NCBI RefSeq assembly: GCF_016695175.1
Contig: NZ_CP068023.1
Location: forward strand, 422,501 to 486,500
Length of the DNA stretch: 64,000 bases
Direction of reading: 5' to 3'
From: Pseudoalteromonas sp. GCY
Lineage (GTDB): Bacteria > Pseudomonadota > Gammaproteobacteria > Enterobacterales > Alteromonadaceae
Below are positions 48,786-59,000 of the stretch, one piece after another; position 1 is the stretch's first letter, and every line of letters starts with the position of its first letter. The position numbers were made by a program, and so were the translations under genes. The notes under the pieces are model-generated. The model did not search any database. It saw only the letters and a list, made by a program, of their open reading frames with translations, and was not told the DNA's origin.

Positions 48786-51248
48786 CTAAGAAGAGCGCTT
48801 AACTGGTTCAATCTTAGTATGGTAAAAGGTTTCAAATTGTGCTGCAGAAAGCGGCTTGCTGATCAGGTATCCTTGGCCAAAATCACACTCCAGCTGCTGC
48901 AATAAACGCAATTGCTCCTGCGTTTCCACTCCTTCGGCGACTACTTTCATCGATAAATTATGCGCCATGGCAATAATGGTTTTAACTAACGCTTTAGACT
49001 CGTGAGTAGCGAGCATATCGCTGATAAAACTTCGGTCTATCTTGAGTAAATCAAAGGGGTAATGGCGGAGGTAATTCAGTGACGAATAGCCCGTACCAAA
49101 ATCATCCAAAGATAATTTAAACCCTAACTGATGTAATTGAGTTAGGGTCTGCTTGACCTGAGTTTGCCCAGAGATCAGTACACCTTCAGTGATCTCCAAC
49201 TCGATAAAGCGATTGGCAATCGGGATGTCTTTTACTAACAGCTCTATCTGCTTCAAAAGGCTTGGGTCTTTAAACTGCCTAGGTGACAAGTTGATTGCGA
49301 TGCGAATATCGGGATCTAAGTGTTGCTGCCATTGGTGTGCTTGGTTAATAGCCGTTGAGAGCACAAACAATCCGATGTCGATGATCAAACCACTTTGTTC
49401 TGCAACGGGAATAAACTCCGCAGGAGAGACATTGCCCAATGTTTTACTGTGCCAGCGTAGTAAGGCTTCCGCGCCAAATACATCACTGTCTTCAATATAA
49501 AATTGAGGTTGGTAAAACACTTCTAACTCGTTTTCATTCAGTGCAACGCGCAATGCTTCCTCAATATCAATGCGCCGAGACAACTGCTGACTCATTTTTT
49601 GATTAAATAGACAGTAGTTGTTGCGACCGTTACTTTTGGCATTGTACATGGCGGTATCAGCACAGCTGAGTAACTCCTGAGGGGAGTTCGCGTCTAAAGG
49701 ATAGATAGCAACGCCTATACTGACTGAAATATTAAAATCTTTATCGTCGACAATAATGGGATGGTGAAAAAGCTTGATGAGCATATCGGCAACAGACGTA
49801 ATGTCTGAAGTATGTTTAAACCCTCCCATCAACACAATAAACTCATCACCACTAAGGCGTGACACGGTATCTTGCTCACGTAGCGATTGCTTAAGCCTTT
49901 TCCCTGAAGCGATGAGAATTCGATCGCCCGCTTCGTGCCCGAGTGAATCATTGATCCGTTTAAAATCATCCAAATCAATAAAAAACACCACCGCAAGCTC
50001 ATCGTTGCGTTCGGCATCAAACAGTTGCTGCGCTAAACGCTCCATGGCTAAAAAGCGGTTTGGTAAATCGGTCAATGAGTCATAAAAAGCGTGATGTAAG
50101 ATGACTTCTTCTTGACGCTTTTTCTCTGTGATATCACGCACTGCGATAACCAGTTGATCGGTCTCTGGAATGGGGGAGAGCCTGGCTTCAAATAGTTTCG
50201 CTTGATCAGCAATTGTCAATGGATATTCTATTTGGGTCAATTGATGACGCTGATTGGCAGACTTGATGGCTTGGCTAAATTGTTTTGCTGCGTGGGAAGG
50301 GAGTACTTCCGACATCTTCTTGTTGATAAACTGCTCAGGCGATATATACAAGTCGTCTGATTTTCCGGTATGGCATTCTAAGATGGTACCGTTCGTATTG
50401 ATTATAAAGAAAATATCCGGCAAGGCCTCAAAAACACTATTAATAAGTGCGTGGCGGCGCTGTAATTCTTGGGTGCTTTCTAATTGCTGTTGCCAGTTTT
50501 TCTCTAATGTTTGTGCCATAACATTAAGCTGCTTAGCTAGGACTCCAAGCTCGCCATGTCCTACGATATCAGCTCTACTACTCAAAGACTTATTGGATAA
50601 TTCAGCGCCTACTTGGATCAGCTTCTTAATTGGTTTATGAATGAAGTAATGGGTAAAGCTTAGTAGCGCGATAATGATGAGTATTAAAAACACCGCTAAA
50701 ATACTCGCCTTCGTTATCAATTGCTGCCTTAACGAGAGAAAAACGGTGCTTACGTCGTAGATAGCAATCAGCCTAACTAAATCATCGGGCTCAACGACGG
50801 GCACTTTAGGTGAAATGGGAATTGCTGCGAGAAAGTACTGCTGACTAGGGTCAAATGTCACCTTGAGATCAAGGGTGCGTAGCGTTGCTGTGGCTTGCTC
50901 CTGACTGATAACTTGATTAAATACTTGTAGTCCAATCGCTGAGTGTTGAGTTTTGTTGACCAGTGTTTCTCCTTGAACAAGGAATAGTGCTTTATATTTA
51001 TTGTCAGAATAATAATCCTCGAGGGTCAGGTTGATCTGATTATTGTTGCCTTCCACCAATTCAGTGAAAAGATGCTTACCTAAATGGGATAAATTTTGTC
51101 TTAGTTTTGTCTCATAGGTATCGAGAAGCATGTCTCGCTGGCTAACATATGAAATGGAGATAATAAGAGATGAGATCACCAGACCGCAGAGTACCGTGCC
51201 CCAAGTCAGTGTTTGTTTTAAATTTATAGAAATAACCCGATTACTCAT
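48786..51248 (-). CDS. Membrane-bound GGDEF-EAL protein with HAMP and PAS
   Basis: 820 residues from ATG 51248; a TTG at 51263 is alternative. Membrane helices lie near 10-33 and 185-205 and flank a periplasmic sensor domain; HAMP is about 205-260, PAS about 270-390, GGDEF about 400-550 with RLSGDEFIVLM (SGDEF, a functional variant in other proteins), and EAL about 565-815 with AEALLRW, DDFGTGYSSLNYL and EGVETQ. Both halves look catalytically intact, so it may make and degrade cyclic di-GMP; orn, which clears pGpG, is nearby in the window. Confidence 0.94.
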   Translation of the reverse strand: MSNRVISINLKQTLTWGTVLCGLVISSLIISISYVSQRDMLLDTYETKLRQNLSHLGKHLFTELVEGNNNQINLTLEDYYSDNKYKALFLVQGETLVNKTQHSAIGLQVFNQVISQEQATATLRTLDLKVTFDPSQQYFLAAIPISPKVPVVEPDDLVRLIAIYDVSTVFLSLRQQLITKASILAVFLILIIIALLSFTHYFIHKPIKKLIQVGAELSNKSLSSRADIVGHGELGVLAKQLNVMAQTLEKNWQQQLESTQELQRRHALINSVFEALPDIFFIINTNGTILECHTGKSDDLYISPEQFINKKMSEVLPSHAAKQFSQAIKSANQRHQLTQIEYPLTIADQAKLFEARLSPIPETDQLVIAVRDITEKKRQEEVILHHAFYDSLTDLPNRFLAMERLAQQLFDAERNDELAVVFFIDLDDFKRINDSLGHEAGDRILIASGKRLKQSLREQDTVSRLSGDEFIVLMGGFKHTSDITSVADMLIKLFHHPIIVDDKDFNISVSIGVAIYPLDANSPQELLSCADTAMYNAKSNGRNNYCLFNQKMSQQLSRRIDIEEALRVALNENELEVFYQPQFYIEDSDVFGAEALLRWHSKTLGNVSPAEFIPVAEQSGLIIDIGLFVLSTAINQAHQWQQHLDPDIRIAINLSPRQFKDPSLLKQIELLVKDIPIANRFIELEITEGVLISGQTQVKQTLTQLHQLGFKLSLDDFGTGYSSLNYLRHYPFDLLKIDRSFISDMLATHESKALVKTIIAMAHNLSMKVVAEGVETQEQLRLLQQLECDFGQGYLISKPLSAAQFETFYHTKIEPVKRSS

Positions 51249-51509
51249 AAACAACCAATTCAATTACCCCGATTCCATTGCGTTTATTTTTTCCTTCAGA
51301 GCGCTTCAACATTAGTGTAGTCCAGCTGCAAAATCCTGTATTAAATTTGAGCAAATATTAATGTGACAGATCATGTGCTGTGGCGATAGCGTGTTGAGTT
51401 TTCGCATTAGGTCCAATCTCGTTTTATTTCGCTTTGACCGCAAATTGATTGCCGTAAACGGATTGGCTTTTTATATTGGTTAAAAAGAAAACAATAAAAG
51501 AGAAAATTA

Positions 51510-53204
51510 ATGAATAAGGTAGTTAAATGCACGCTGGTTAGTATGCTTTGTGCGTCAGTAAGCTCTGCAGCTCTCGCTTATGACAGGATCACCGGAAAAG
51601 CTTTTGCTAGCCGCTCTGAGATTATTGCAACCCAAGGCATGGCGGCAACTTCTCAACCACTGGCAACACAAGTCGCAATAGAGGTATTGAAGCAAGGCGG
51701 AAGCGCCATAGATGCTGCAATTGCGGCCAATGCTATGCTTGGCTTAGTGGAACCTACGGGTTGCGGTATCGGTGGTGACTTATTTGCCATTGTGTGGGAC
51801 GCAAAGCAGCAAAAGCTGTTCGGTCTCAATGCATCAGGGCGCTCACCAAAAAGCCTTTCGTTAGCAAGGTTACAGCAACAAGGCGATACAATTCCAAGTT
51901 ATGGGCCGCTTCCCGTTTCTGTGCCCGGAGCGGTCGATGGCTGGTTTGAACTGCACAACAAATTTGGCAAATTGCCAATGAAACAGTTGCTTCAACCTAG
52001 TATCGACTATGCCAGAAGCGGCTTTCCAGTTTCTGAGTTGATTGCCTATTATATGCAGCGCTCGGTATCGGCTCGTGAGCAATATCCAGGATTTAAAGAA
52101 GTATTCATGCCTGAGGGGGAAATGCCTAAAAAGGGAGAGATATTTAAGAATCCGGCACTCGCTAATACCTATGAATTACTTGCAGAGAAAGGCCGTGATG
52201 CCTTTTATAAAGGCGAAATTGCTAAAGAAATCGACCGTTACATGAAGGCCAATGGTGGATACCTAAGTTACCAAGACTTGGCTGAGCACCACAGTGAGTG
52301 GGTTGACCCCGTAAGTGCTGATTATCGCGGCTATACTTTATGGGAACTACCTCCCAATGGTCAGGGCATTGCCGCCCAGCAAATTCTCAATATTTTAGAG
52401 GGCTATGATATCAAGGCAATGGGATTCGACAGCCCCGAGTATATTCACACCTTTGTTGAAGCAAAAAAACTTGCCTTTGCAGATAGAGCAAAATACTACG
52501 CCGATCCAGACTTTAATGAGATACCAGTCGCGACGCTTATTTCGCAAGCATATGCTGACGAAAGGCGTGCATTGATTGATCCAAATAAAGCAGCTAAGCG
52601 CGATCATGCAGGTCCTGTAGATGGGGATACCATTTATCTCACGACTGCCGATAAAGAAGGGAATATGGTGTCGCTGATCCAAAGTAATTTCCGTGGTATG
52701 GGCTCGGGTATGACTCCAGTTAAACTTGGCTTTGTCTTGCAAAATAGAGGCGAGCTATTTACGTTAGATAAAAACCACTTTAACGGTTATGCGCCGGGAA
52801 AAAGACCATTTCACACCATTATTCCTGCCTTTGTCACAAAAGATGGTAAACCATGGATGAGTTATGGCGTGATGGGAGGCGCGACTCAACCGCAAATGCA
52901 TGCGCAGATCCTCATTAACATGATTGATTTTGGTATGAATCTACAAGAAGCGGGCGATGCACCTCGAATTTTGCATAGTGGTTCATCGCAACCAACTGGT
53001 GAAATCATGACAGATGGAGGATATGTCAGTCTCGAGTCGGGCTTTTCGATGGAAACCCGTAGAGAGCTGATAAAAAAAGGTCACAAGTTACAAGAGGCCG
53101 TTGGTCCTTATGGCGGTTATCAGGCGATTATGCGAGATGGTAAAACTGGAGTTTACTACGGTGCATCTGAAACAAGAAAAGATGGCCAAGCAGCAGGTTA
53201 TTAA
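51510..53204 (+). CDS. ggt: Gamma-glutamyltransferase (Ntn hydrolase)
   Basis: 564-residue periplasmic proenzyme. The signal peptide runs to about residue 22 (VSSAALA). AIDAAIAANAMLGLVEPTGC with GIGGDLFAIVW and NASGRSP matches the family. Autocleavage should occur before the Thr in DGDTIYLTTADKEGN. It hydrolyses or transfers the gamma-glutamyl group of glutathione. It has its own promoter region, and its stop is 111 bases before the amidohydrolase start. Confidence 0.93.
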   Translation: MNKVVKCTLVSMLCASVSSAALAYDRITGKAFASRSEIIATQGMAATSQPLATQVAIEVLKQGGSAIDAAIAANAMLGLVEPTGCGIGGDLFAIVWDAKQQKLFGLNASGRSPKSLSLARLQQQGDTIPSYGPLPVSVPGAVDGWFELHNKFGKLPMKQLLQPSIDYARSGFPVSELIAYYMQRSVSAREQYPGFKEVFMPEGEMPKKGEIFKNPALANTYELLAEKGRDAFYKGEIAKEIDRYMKANGGYLSYQDLAEHHSEWVDPVSADYRGYTLWELPPNGQGIAAQQILNILEGYDIKAMGFDSPEYIHTFVEAKKLAFADRAKYYADPDFNEIPVATLISQAYADERRALIDPNKAAKRDHAGPVDGDTIYLTTADKEGNMVSLIQSNFRGMGSGMTPVKLGFVLQNRGELFTLDKNHFNGYAPGKRPFHTIIPAFVTKDGKPWMSYGVMGGATQPQMHAQILINMIDFGMNLQEAGDAPRILHSGSSQPTGEIMTDGGYVSLESGFSMETRRELIKKGHKLQEAVGPYGGYQAIMRDGKTGVYYGASETRKDGQAAGY

Positions 53205-53315
53205 AAGCCTAGCCGGATGGTGAAATCACACGAATTGTAACAGTTAAAGCACTTCGCTTTTTGTTATCTTGATGTAATATCATTGTTGTTAAACGGAAAT
53301 TTAAGGAACAATAGC

Positions 53316-55331
53316 ATGACAAAAATAATAACAAAGCGAAGTGCCTTGTCGACACTCGTTGCGGCGCTTTTAACTACTCAGAGTTGGGCGGTATTTGCTG
53401 ACACCATTACCAATAATGTTTACTCAGAAAAGGGCTTGGCAGGTACGCTAACCCAAGAAAAAATCGACGAGCAAAACTATAAAGCCAAAATTGAGTTTGG
53501 CTGGAACAACCGTCGAATCTTAATTGATGAAACCTTAAAGTTGAATGAAAAAGGACTACCCATCAATTTTAGTCTTAAAGGGCGTTCTGCTTTTGGCTCC
53601 GCAATTGATGAAATGTTTAGCTATAATAGAGGCATTGCGCAGTGGAAAAGCGTCAATGAATCAGGTATTAAGGCTGACGCGACACTCGATTTCTACGTAC
53701 CGTCTAATAACCACCTTGCACTAGATAACGCGACGATGCGTTATGTTCTAAAAAATAATAAATACGAATTAGATGTTTACCCTCAAGGCAAAATGCTTAT
53801 CGAAAAAATGAAGACGATGAAGTTGGGGGAACAAACCGTTCATCTATTAGTAACGAGTGGCCTTAGCCTTACTCCTAATTTTGCATGGTACGATGACGAT
53901 GGTAACTATTTCGCGCAAAGTTGGGGGCCAATGTATGTCTTGCGCGACGGTTACACTAAAGCACAGTTCGAAGAACTTGAGGCTATCCAAAAACAAGCCG
54001 AACAGCAGCATTTAGAAAACCTCGCTAGCAAGCTGACACATGATGTCCCAGCATTACTTATTGAAAATGTTGCCGTCTTTGATGGTGAGCAGAAAAAGCT
54101 GCTGAAAAACCATGATGTGTTGATTAAAAATGGCAAGATTGTAGAAATAGCTAAACATATTAAAAAGCAAAATGGGGTGGTTAGCCTTGATGGAAAAGGA
54201 AAAACCTTGATCCCAGGGCTTTGGGATATGCACGGTCATTTATCAAAAGAGAACGGTATTTTAAATATTGCGAACGGTGTTACCAGCGTTAGAGATATGG
54301 GTAATGAGCACGACAATATTATGGAAATTGAAGCGCTCTTTAATACCAATCAGGTGCTGGGTTCGCGTGTATATCGTGCTGGCTTTATGGATAAATACAG
54401 CGAAAACTCAGCTGGCTTAAGTGTGAAGTCATTGGAAGAAGCGCTCGAGACGGTCGATTTCTTTGCCGATAATGGCTATGTTCAAGTAAAGCTATATTCT
54501 TCTATCGATCCGAACTGGGTAAAGCCTATTTCTGAGCGTGCGCATAGCCGTGGATTGAGACTTAGCGGTCACGTGCCTGCGTTTATGACGGCAGAGCAAG
54601 CCATTGCAAATGGCTACGATGAGATTCAGCACATTAATATGCTGTTCCTTAACTTCCTTGCTGGTGAAGAAGTGGATACCAGAACACAAAAACGGTTTTC
54701 ACTGATGGGAGAAAAAGCCTCTGGCTTATCACTTGATAGTCCAGAGATGAATGCATTCATCAAGCTACTAAGTGATAAGCGCATCGTTGTGGATCCTACG
54801 GTATCTACATTCAGAAGTTTATTGATGGCAGAAGATCAAAAGATCAACCCAGAATTTGCTGCTATTTCAGAGCATATGCCAATTGCATTCGCTCGTGGTT
54901 TAAAAGGGGCTGAGATGCATGTTGATGAACAGTTTAAACTGAGCTACCAAGAGTCGGGTGAAGCGATGCAAAAAATGCTGAAAAAGCTCTATGATGCTGG
55001 GGTTCCAATGGTACCTGGAACGGATAACATTGCAGGCTTTACCTTGATCCGTGAGCTAGCGCTTTACGTTGATGCGGGCATTCCTGCGGCTGATGTGCTG
55101 AATATGGCAACGCTAGAAAGTGCCAAATTGATGGGCGTTGCACATCAAACCGGTTCAATTGCCAAGGGTAAAGTGGCAGATCTAGTATTGATCGACGGCG
55201 ATCCACTTAAGGACATTACGGCACTGCAAAAAGCGACATTGGTGATCAAAGGTGAGCAAGCGTTTAAGCCTGCTGAAATTTACCAAGCGATTGGCGTGAA
55301 GCCGTTCACTACCTCGCCTTCGCTAAAGTAA
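53316..55331 (+). CDS. Secreted amidohydrolase-family protein
   Basis: 671 residues from ATG 53316, behind aaggaac, with a signal peptide ending AVFAD. The first 220 residues are a beta-rich domain of unknown role. From about 250 it is an amidohydrolase: metal His pair in GLWDMHGHLS, further His in SGHVPA and IQHINM, and Asp in VPGTDN. Similar to imidazolonepropionase-like or Xaa-Pro-type enzymes; the substrate is not evident. Confidence 0.85.
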   Translation: MTKIITKRSALSTLVAALLTTQSWAVFADTITNNVYSEKGLAGTLTQEKIDEQNYKAKIEFGWNNRRILIDETLKLNEKGLPINFSLKGRSAFGSAIDEMFSYNRGIAQWKSVNESGIKADATLDFYVPSNNHLALDNATMRYVLKNNKYELDVYPQGKMLIEKMKTMKLGEQTVHLLVTSGLSLTPNFAWYDDDGNYFAQSWGPMYVLRDGYTKAQFEELEAIQKQAEQQHLENLASKLTHDVPALLIENVAVFDGEQKKLLKNHDVLIKNGKIVEIAKHIKKQNGVVSLDGKGKTLIPGLWDMHGHLSKENGILNIANGVTSVRDMGNEHDNIMEIEALFNTNQVLGSRVYRAGFMDKYSENSAGLSVKSLEEALETVDFFADNGYVQVKLYSSIDPNWVKPISERAHSRGLRLSGHVPAFMTAEQAIANGYDEIQHINMLFLNFLAGEEVDTRTQKRFSLMGEKASGLSLDSPEMNAFIKLLSDKRIVVDPTVSTFRSLLMAEDQKINPEFAAISEHMPIAFARGLKGAEMHVDEQFKLSYQESGEAMQKMLKKLYDAGVPMVPGTDNIAGFTLIRELALYVDAGIPAADVLNMATLESAKLMGVAHQTGSIAKGKVADLVLIDGDPLKDITALQKATLVIKGEQAFKPAEIYQAIGVKPFTTSPSLK

Positions 55332-55344
55332 TCGTTTGATGCTA

Positions 55345-55386
55345 TAAGACCAGTGCAAAAAATATAACACTTGCACTGGTCTTATT
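55345..55386 (+). terminator. Intrinsic terminator after the amidohydrolase gene
   Basis: AAGACCAGTGCAA pairs with TTGCACTGGTCTT across an AT-rich loop, followed by attttct. Confidence 0.9.
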
Positions 55387-56032
55387 TTCTTTACTTCGAT
55401 ATCAGGCTAAATTGTATTTCTGAGTTTTACCAAAAGTGTTTCTAAAACAGAGGTTTGTTTAATAAATAAACAAATCGTTCTGACTTTCCCGTTACTACCT
55501 AATAAAAGTTCCTAAAAACGGTTCGGTGTAATCTTGTGTAATGGATAAATTTACTTTTTTGTTAATAAAGCGGTTTATTTATCAGTTTCTTGTGCTAGCC
55601 TTTTTCAGTACAGATCATGAGTCGTTGATGTAAAGCCATACAAGTTGTGTGTGATTTACCAGCTTCAGTGTGGTCTTTTTTATAACTCTATTTGAGACTT
55701 TGATGTCGTCACCCCCGCGTGCGAAGATGGTAAAAAAGTTTCCATATTCAAGCGTTAAAGTGACAGTGAGTGATTACAGCAATGTTGTATATATGCTGCA
55801 AGCAAATAGCAAAAGGTGCTGTTGATTAACTTGGCTCGCGGTTTTAGCGGTTAGTTAACCTTTTTTATAGATACACCCTACAAACGTTCTCCTGCTTAAG
55901 TGGGTACTGTGTTTGTTGCGGTTAAGTAATTGATTGGTTTTTTACAACGTTACTGATGGTTAACTGTCGCAAGCCAAATTGATACTGCTCGCGCTGTTGC
56001 CAAAGGAATCCCAACCAAGTTATGGGGATGGC
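55387..56032 (+). promoter_or_regulatory. Long upstream region of the PKS-NRPS gene
   Basis: 646 bases without a convincing reading frame. A palindrome TTTGTTTA-ATAAA-TAAACAAA (55454-55474) could be an operator. The region is very AT-rich, with several TTAATAAA-type stretches. The ATG at 56033 is preceded by atggggatggc, a weak ribosome binding site. Confidence 0.45.
55454..55474. promoter_or_regulatory. Palindrome upstream of the PKS-NRPS gene
   Basis: Eight-base arms TTTGTTTA and TAAACAAA with a five-base spacer, a typical operator geometry. The factor is unknown, and a role is inferred only from position. Confidence 0.4.
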
Positions 56033-59000
56033 ATGAATAAAAATATTGTTACTATACTCGCGGGTTTAGCGCGTACTCGATCTCAAGATATTGCTTATCA
56101 GTATTTTTACGATGAGGCATTACCAAGTAAAACCATTTCCTACCAAGAGCTGCATGAGCGTGCAGTCTCTATTGCTGAGACATTGAGTGAATATTTTGAA
56201 CCGGGTGACAGAGCATTATTGCTGTACAACTCTGGATTTGAATTTATTGAAGCCTTTTTTGCTTGTTTATACGCAGGGATAATTGCGGTACCGGTCTATC
56301 CACCTAAAAAGAATCAAAATGTTGATCGTCTGCGCGCCATCATCGAAGACGCAGGTGCCAAAGGTGCGCTTACCAGTGAAAAGATCAATGAAATCGCCAA
56401 GCCATTGCTTGATTCTGAGCCAAGCCTAGCTCAATTAGCACTATTTACTACCGATAACATTGCACTTAAATCGACGACTCAACAGTGGCCTCGTGCACAG
56501 AACCGTGGTGAGCAACTGGCATTTTTGCAATATACCTCAGGCTCGACGGGCACACCCAAAGGTGTGATGGTAACCCACAATAATATTCTTGATAATCAGG
56601 CGCTCATGAAAGAAGCGTTTGGTCACGACAGCAACTCTTCGATTGTAAGCTGGTTGCCTCATTTCCATGATATGGGACTCATTTTTGGCATTATGCACCC
56701 AATTTACATCGGTGCGACAGCCGCGCTGATGAACCCGGCTTATTTCCTGCAAAAACCACTACGTTGGCTAAAACTGCTTTCACAAACTAAAGCATTAACG
56801 TCAAGTGCGCCAAACTTTGCCTATGATCTGTGTGTGGACACCGTCAAAAATGAAGACCTTAAAGATTTAGATTTGTCCCATTGGCGCTCAGCATTAAATG
56901 GCGCAGAACCAGTGCGTGCCAGCACGTTAGAGCGCTTTTATCAAAAGTTTAAAGTGTGTGGCTTACAAAGAGAGAGTATCGCACCTTGTTACGGCATGGC
57001 AGAAACCACCTTATTTGCAACCGGTGGACGTCTTCTAGAAAAGCCAAAGATATTACGTATTGATGCAGCCAAGCTACAGCAGGGCATAGCCGAACAAGTC
57101 GCAGATGAAGGTCCAGTAGATGCGTTTTATGCATTAGATGTGGCTGATGAACAGCAACCTTATTACGCCGTGTCTTCTGGCGTGAGTTGGGGCGAGCATT
57201 GCATTGTGATTGTTAACCCAGAGTCTTTTGAAGCCTGCAATGATGGTGAAACCGGAGAAATTTGGGTAACTGGCCCAAGTGTAGCAAAGGGGTATTGGAA
57301 TAACCCAGCGGCAACCGAGGCTACGTTTCATGCCAGAATTAAAGGTGATGACGAGCGGAATTATCTGCGTACTGGTGATTTAGGCTTTATCCAGCGTGGG
57401 GAATTGTTCGTTACCGGACGCGCCAAAGACGTGCTTATCTTCCGCGGTAAAAACTACTACCCGCAAGATATAGAACTTACGGTTACAGAAGCAAGCGATA
57501 GCTTAGAGCAAAATGGCGGCGCGGCGTTTTCGGTCGCCTCTAATGGCGATGAAGAGCGTTTGGTCATCGTGCAACAAGTTAAGCGTACCGCGCTTAGAAA
57601 GTTAAATGCTGAGCAGGTATTGCAGCAGATCACCGCAGCGATCGTTGAGCACCACGGCATTACGCCTTATGACATCGTATTGATAAAACCTGGCCGTATT
57701 CATAAAACATCGAGCGGTAAAATTCAGCGCCAGGAGAATAAACGCAGTTATTTAGCCGATAATTTTGAAGTAATTGCGCGTGCCCGTGAAGAAGCTACGC
57801 CACAACAAGCTGAGGTGCCATCCTCCTCGTCGTCACTACAGCAAATTCAGCGGTTATTACAAGAGTTAGTCGCACAAGAAATAGATAAGCCCGCGCGTAG
57901 TTTGGATATCGACGCGCCATTCTTGGCATTAGGTGTGGATTCGATGAAAGCGGTACGGATCTCAGGGGAGTTAATGGAAGTACACGAGCTAGACCTTGAG
58001 CCAACGATACTTTACGAATATCCCTCCATTCGCGAACTAGCCCAGTATTTAAGCCAGTTTAGTACGCTTACTCAAGCCCTAGGAGAGACAGAGCGTAACG
58101 AGTCGAAAGGCGCCACTGAGCAAGCGAATAAGACGCAGCCTACTTGCCGAGCTGAAGATATTGCAGATACAGATATTGCCGTGATTGGCATGGCCTGTCG
58201 TTATCCTTCAGCAAATGGACTCGATTCTTTTTGGCAGCTGTTATGTCAGCAGGGCGATGGGATCACCACGCCAGATCCTAAGCGCCAGCAGCTTTGCCCT
58301 AACCTTGAAGCCGATCGACTCGGTGGCTATCTAGAGAGTGTCGATGAGTTTGATGCTGCGTTATTCGGCATCTCACCACTTGAGGCCAAGCATATCGACC
58401 CGCAACATAGATTGCTGCTCCAAACGACTTATCACGCCATACAGCATGCAGGTTACCAACCTGCCACGCTCGCAGGTAGCGATATTGGCGTGTATGTTGG
58501 TATATCGCAAAATGACTATTTTTTATTGTCGCAACAACAGCAAAAAAGTACCGCGTATTTAGGCACGGGCACTGCGCTGAGCATTGCTGCAAACCGCATT
58601 TCTTATAGCTTTAATTTTACCGGCCCGAGTGTGGCGATTGATACTGCGTGCTCATCATCACTGGTGGCGCTTCATCATGCAATTCAAGCACTAAGAAATG
58701 GAGAAACGAACGCGGCATTGGTGGCGGGCGTTAATCTTATTCTGAGCGATGATGTGACTAAGGCCTGTGAAAACGCACAAATGTTGGCAGCAGACGGCCA
58801 TTGCAAAACTTTTTCACAGGCAGCGGATGGCTATGTGCGAAGTGAAGGCGTTGGGGTGGTGATGCTTAAGCCGCTACAACAAGCCATGGCAGACAACGAC
58901 CCGATTGTTGGTGTACTCAAAGGCAGTGCAATTAATCAAGACGGCCGCAGCAATGGCATTACCGCGCCAAATAGTGCCGCGCAACAGGCTGTGATCAATG

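Noticed and set aside
49829..49870. Degenerate GGDEF suggesting an inactive cyclase
   Set aside because: The motif is SGDEF, and Ser for the first Gly is known in active cyclases; the rest of the domain is intact, so no claim of inactivity is made.
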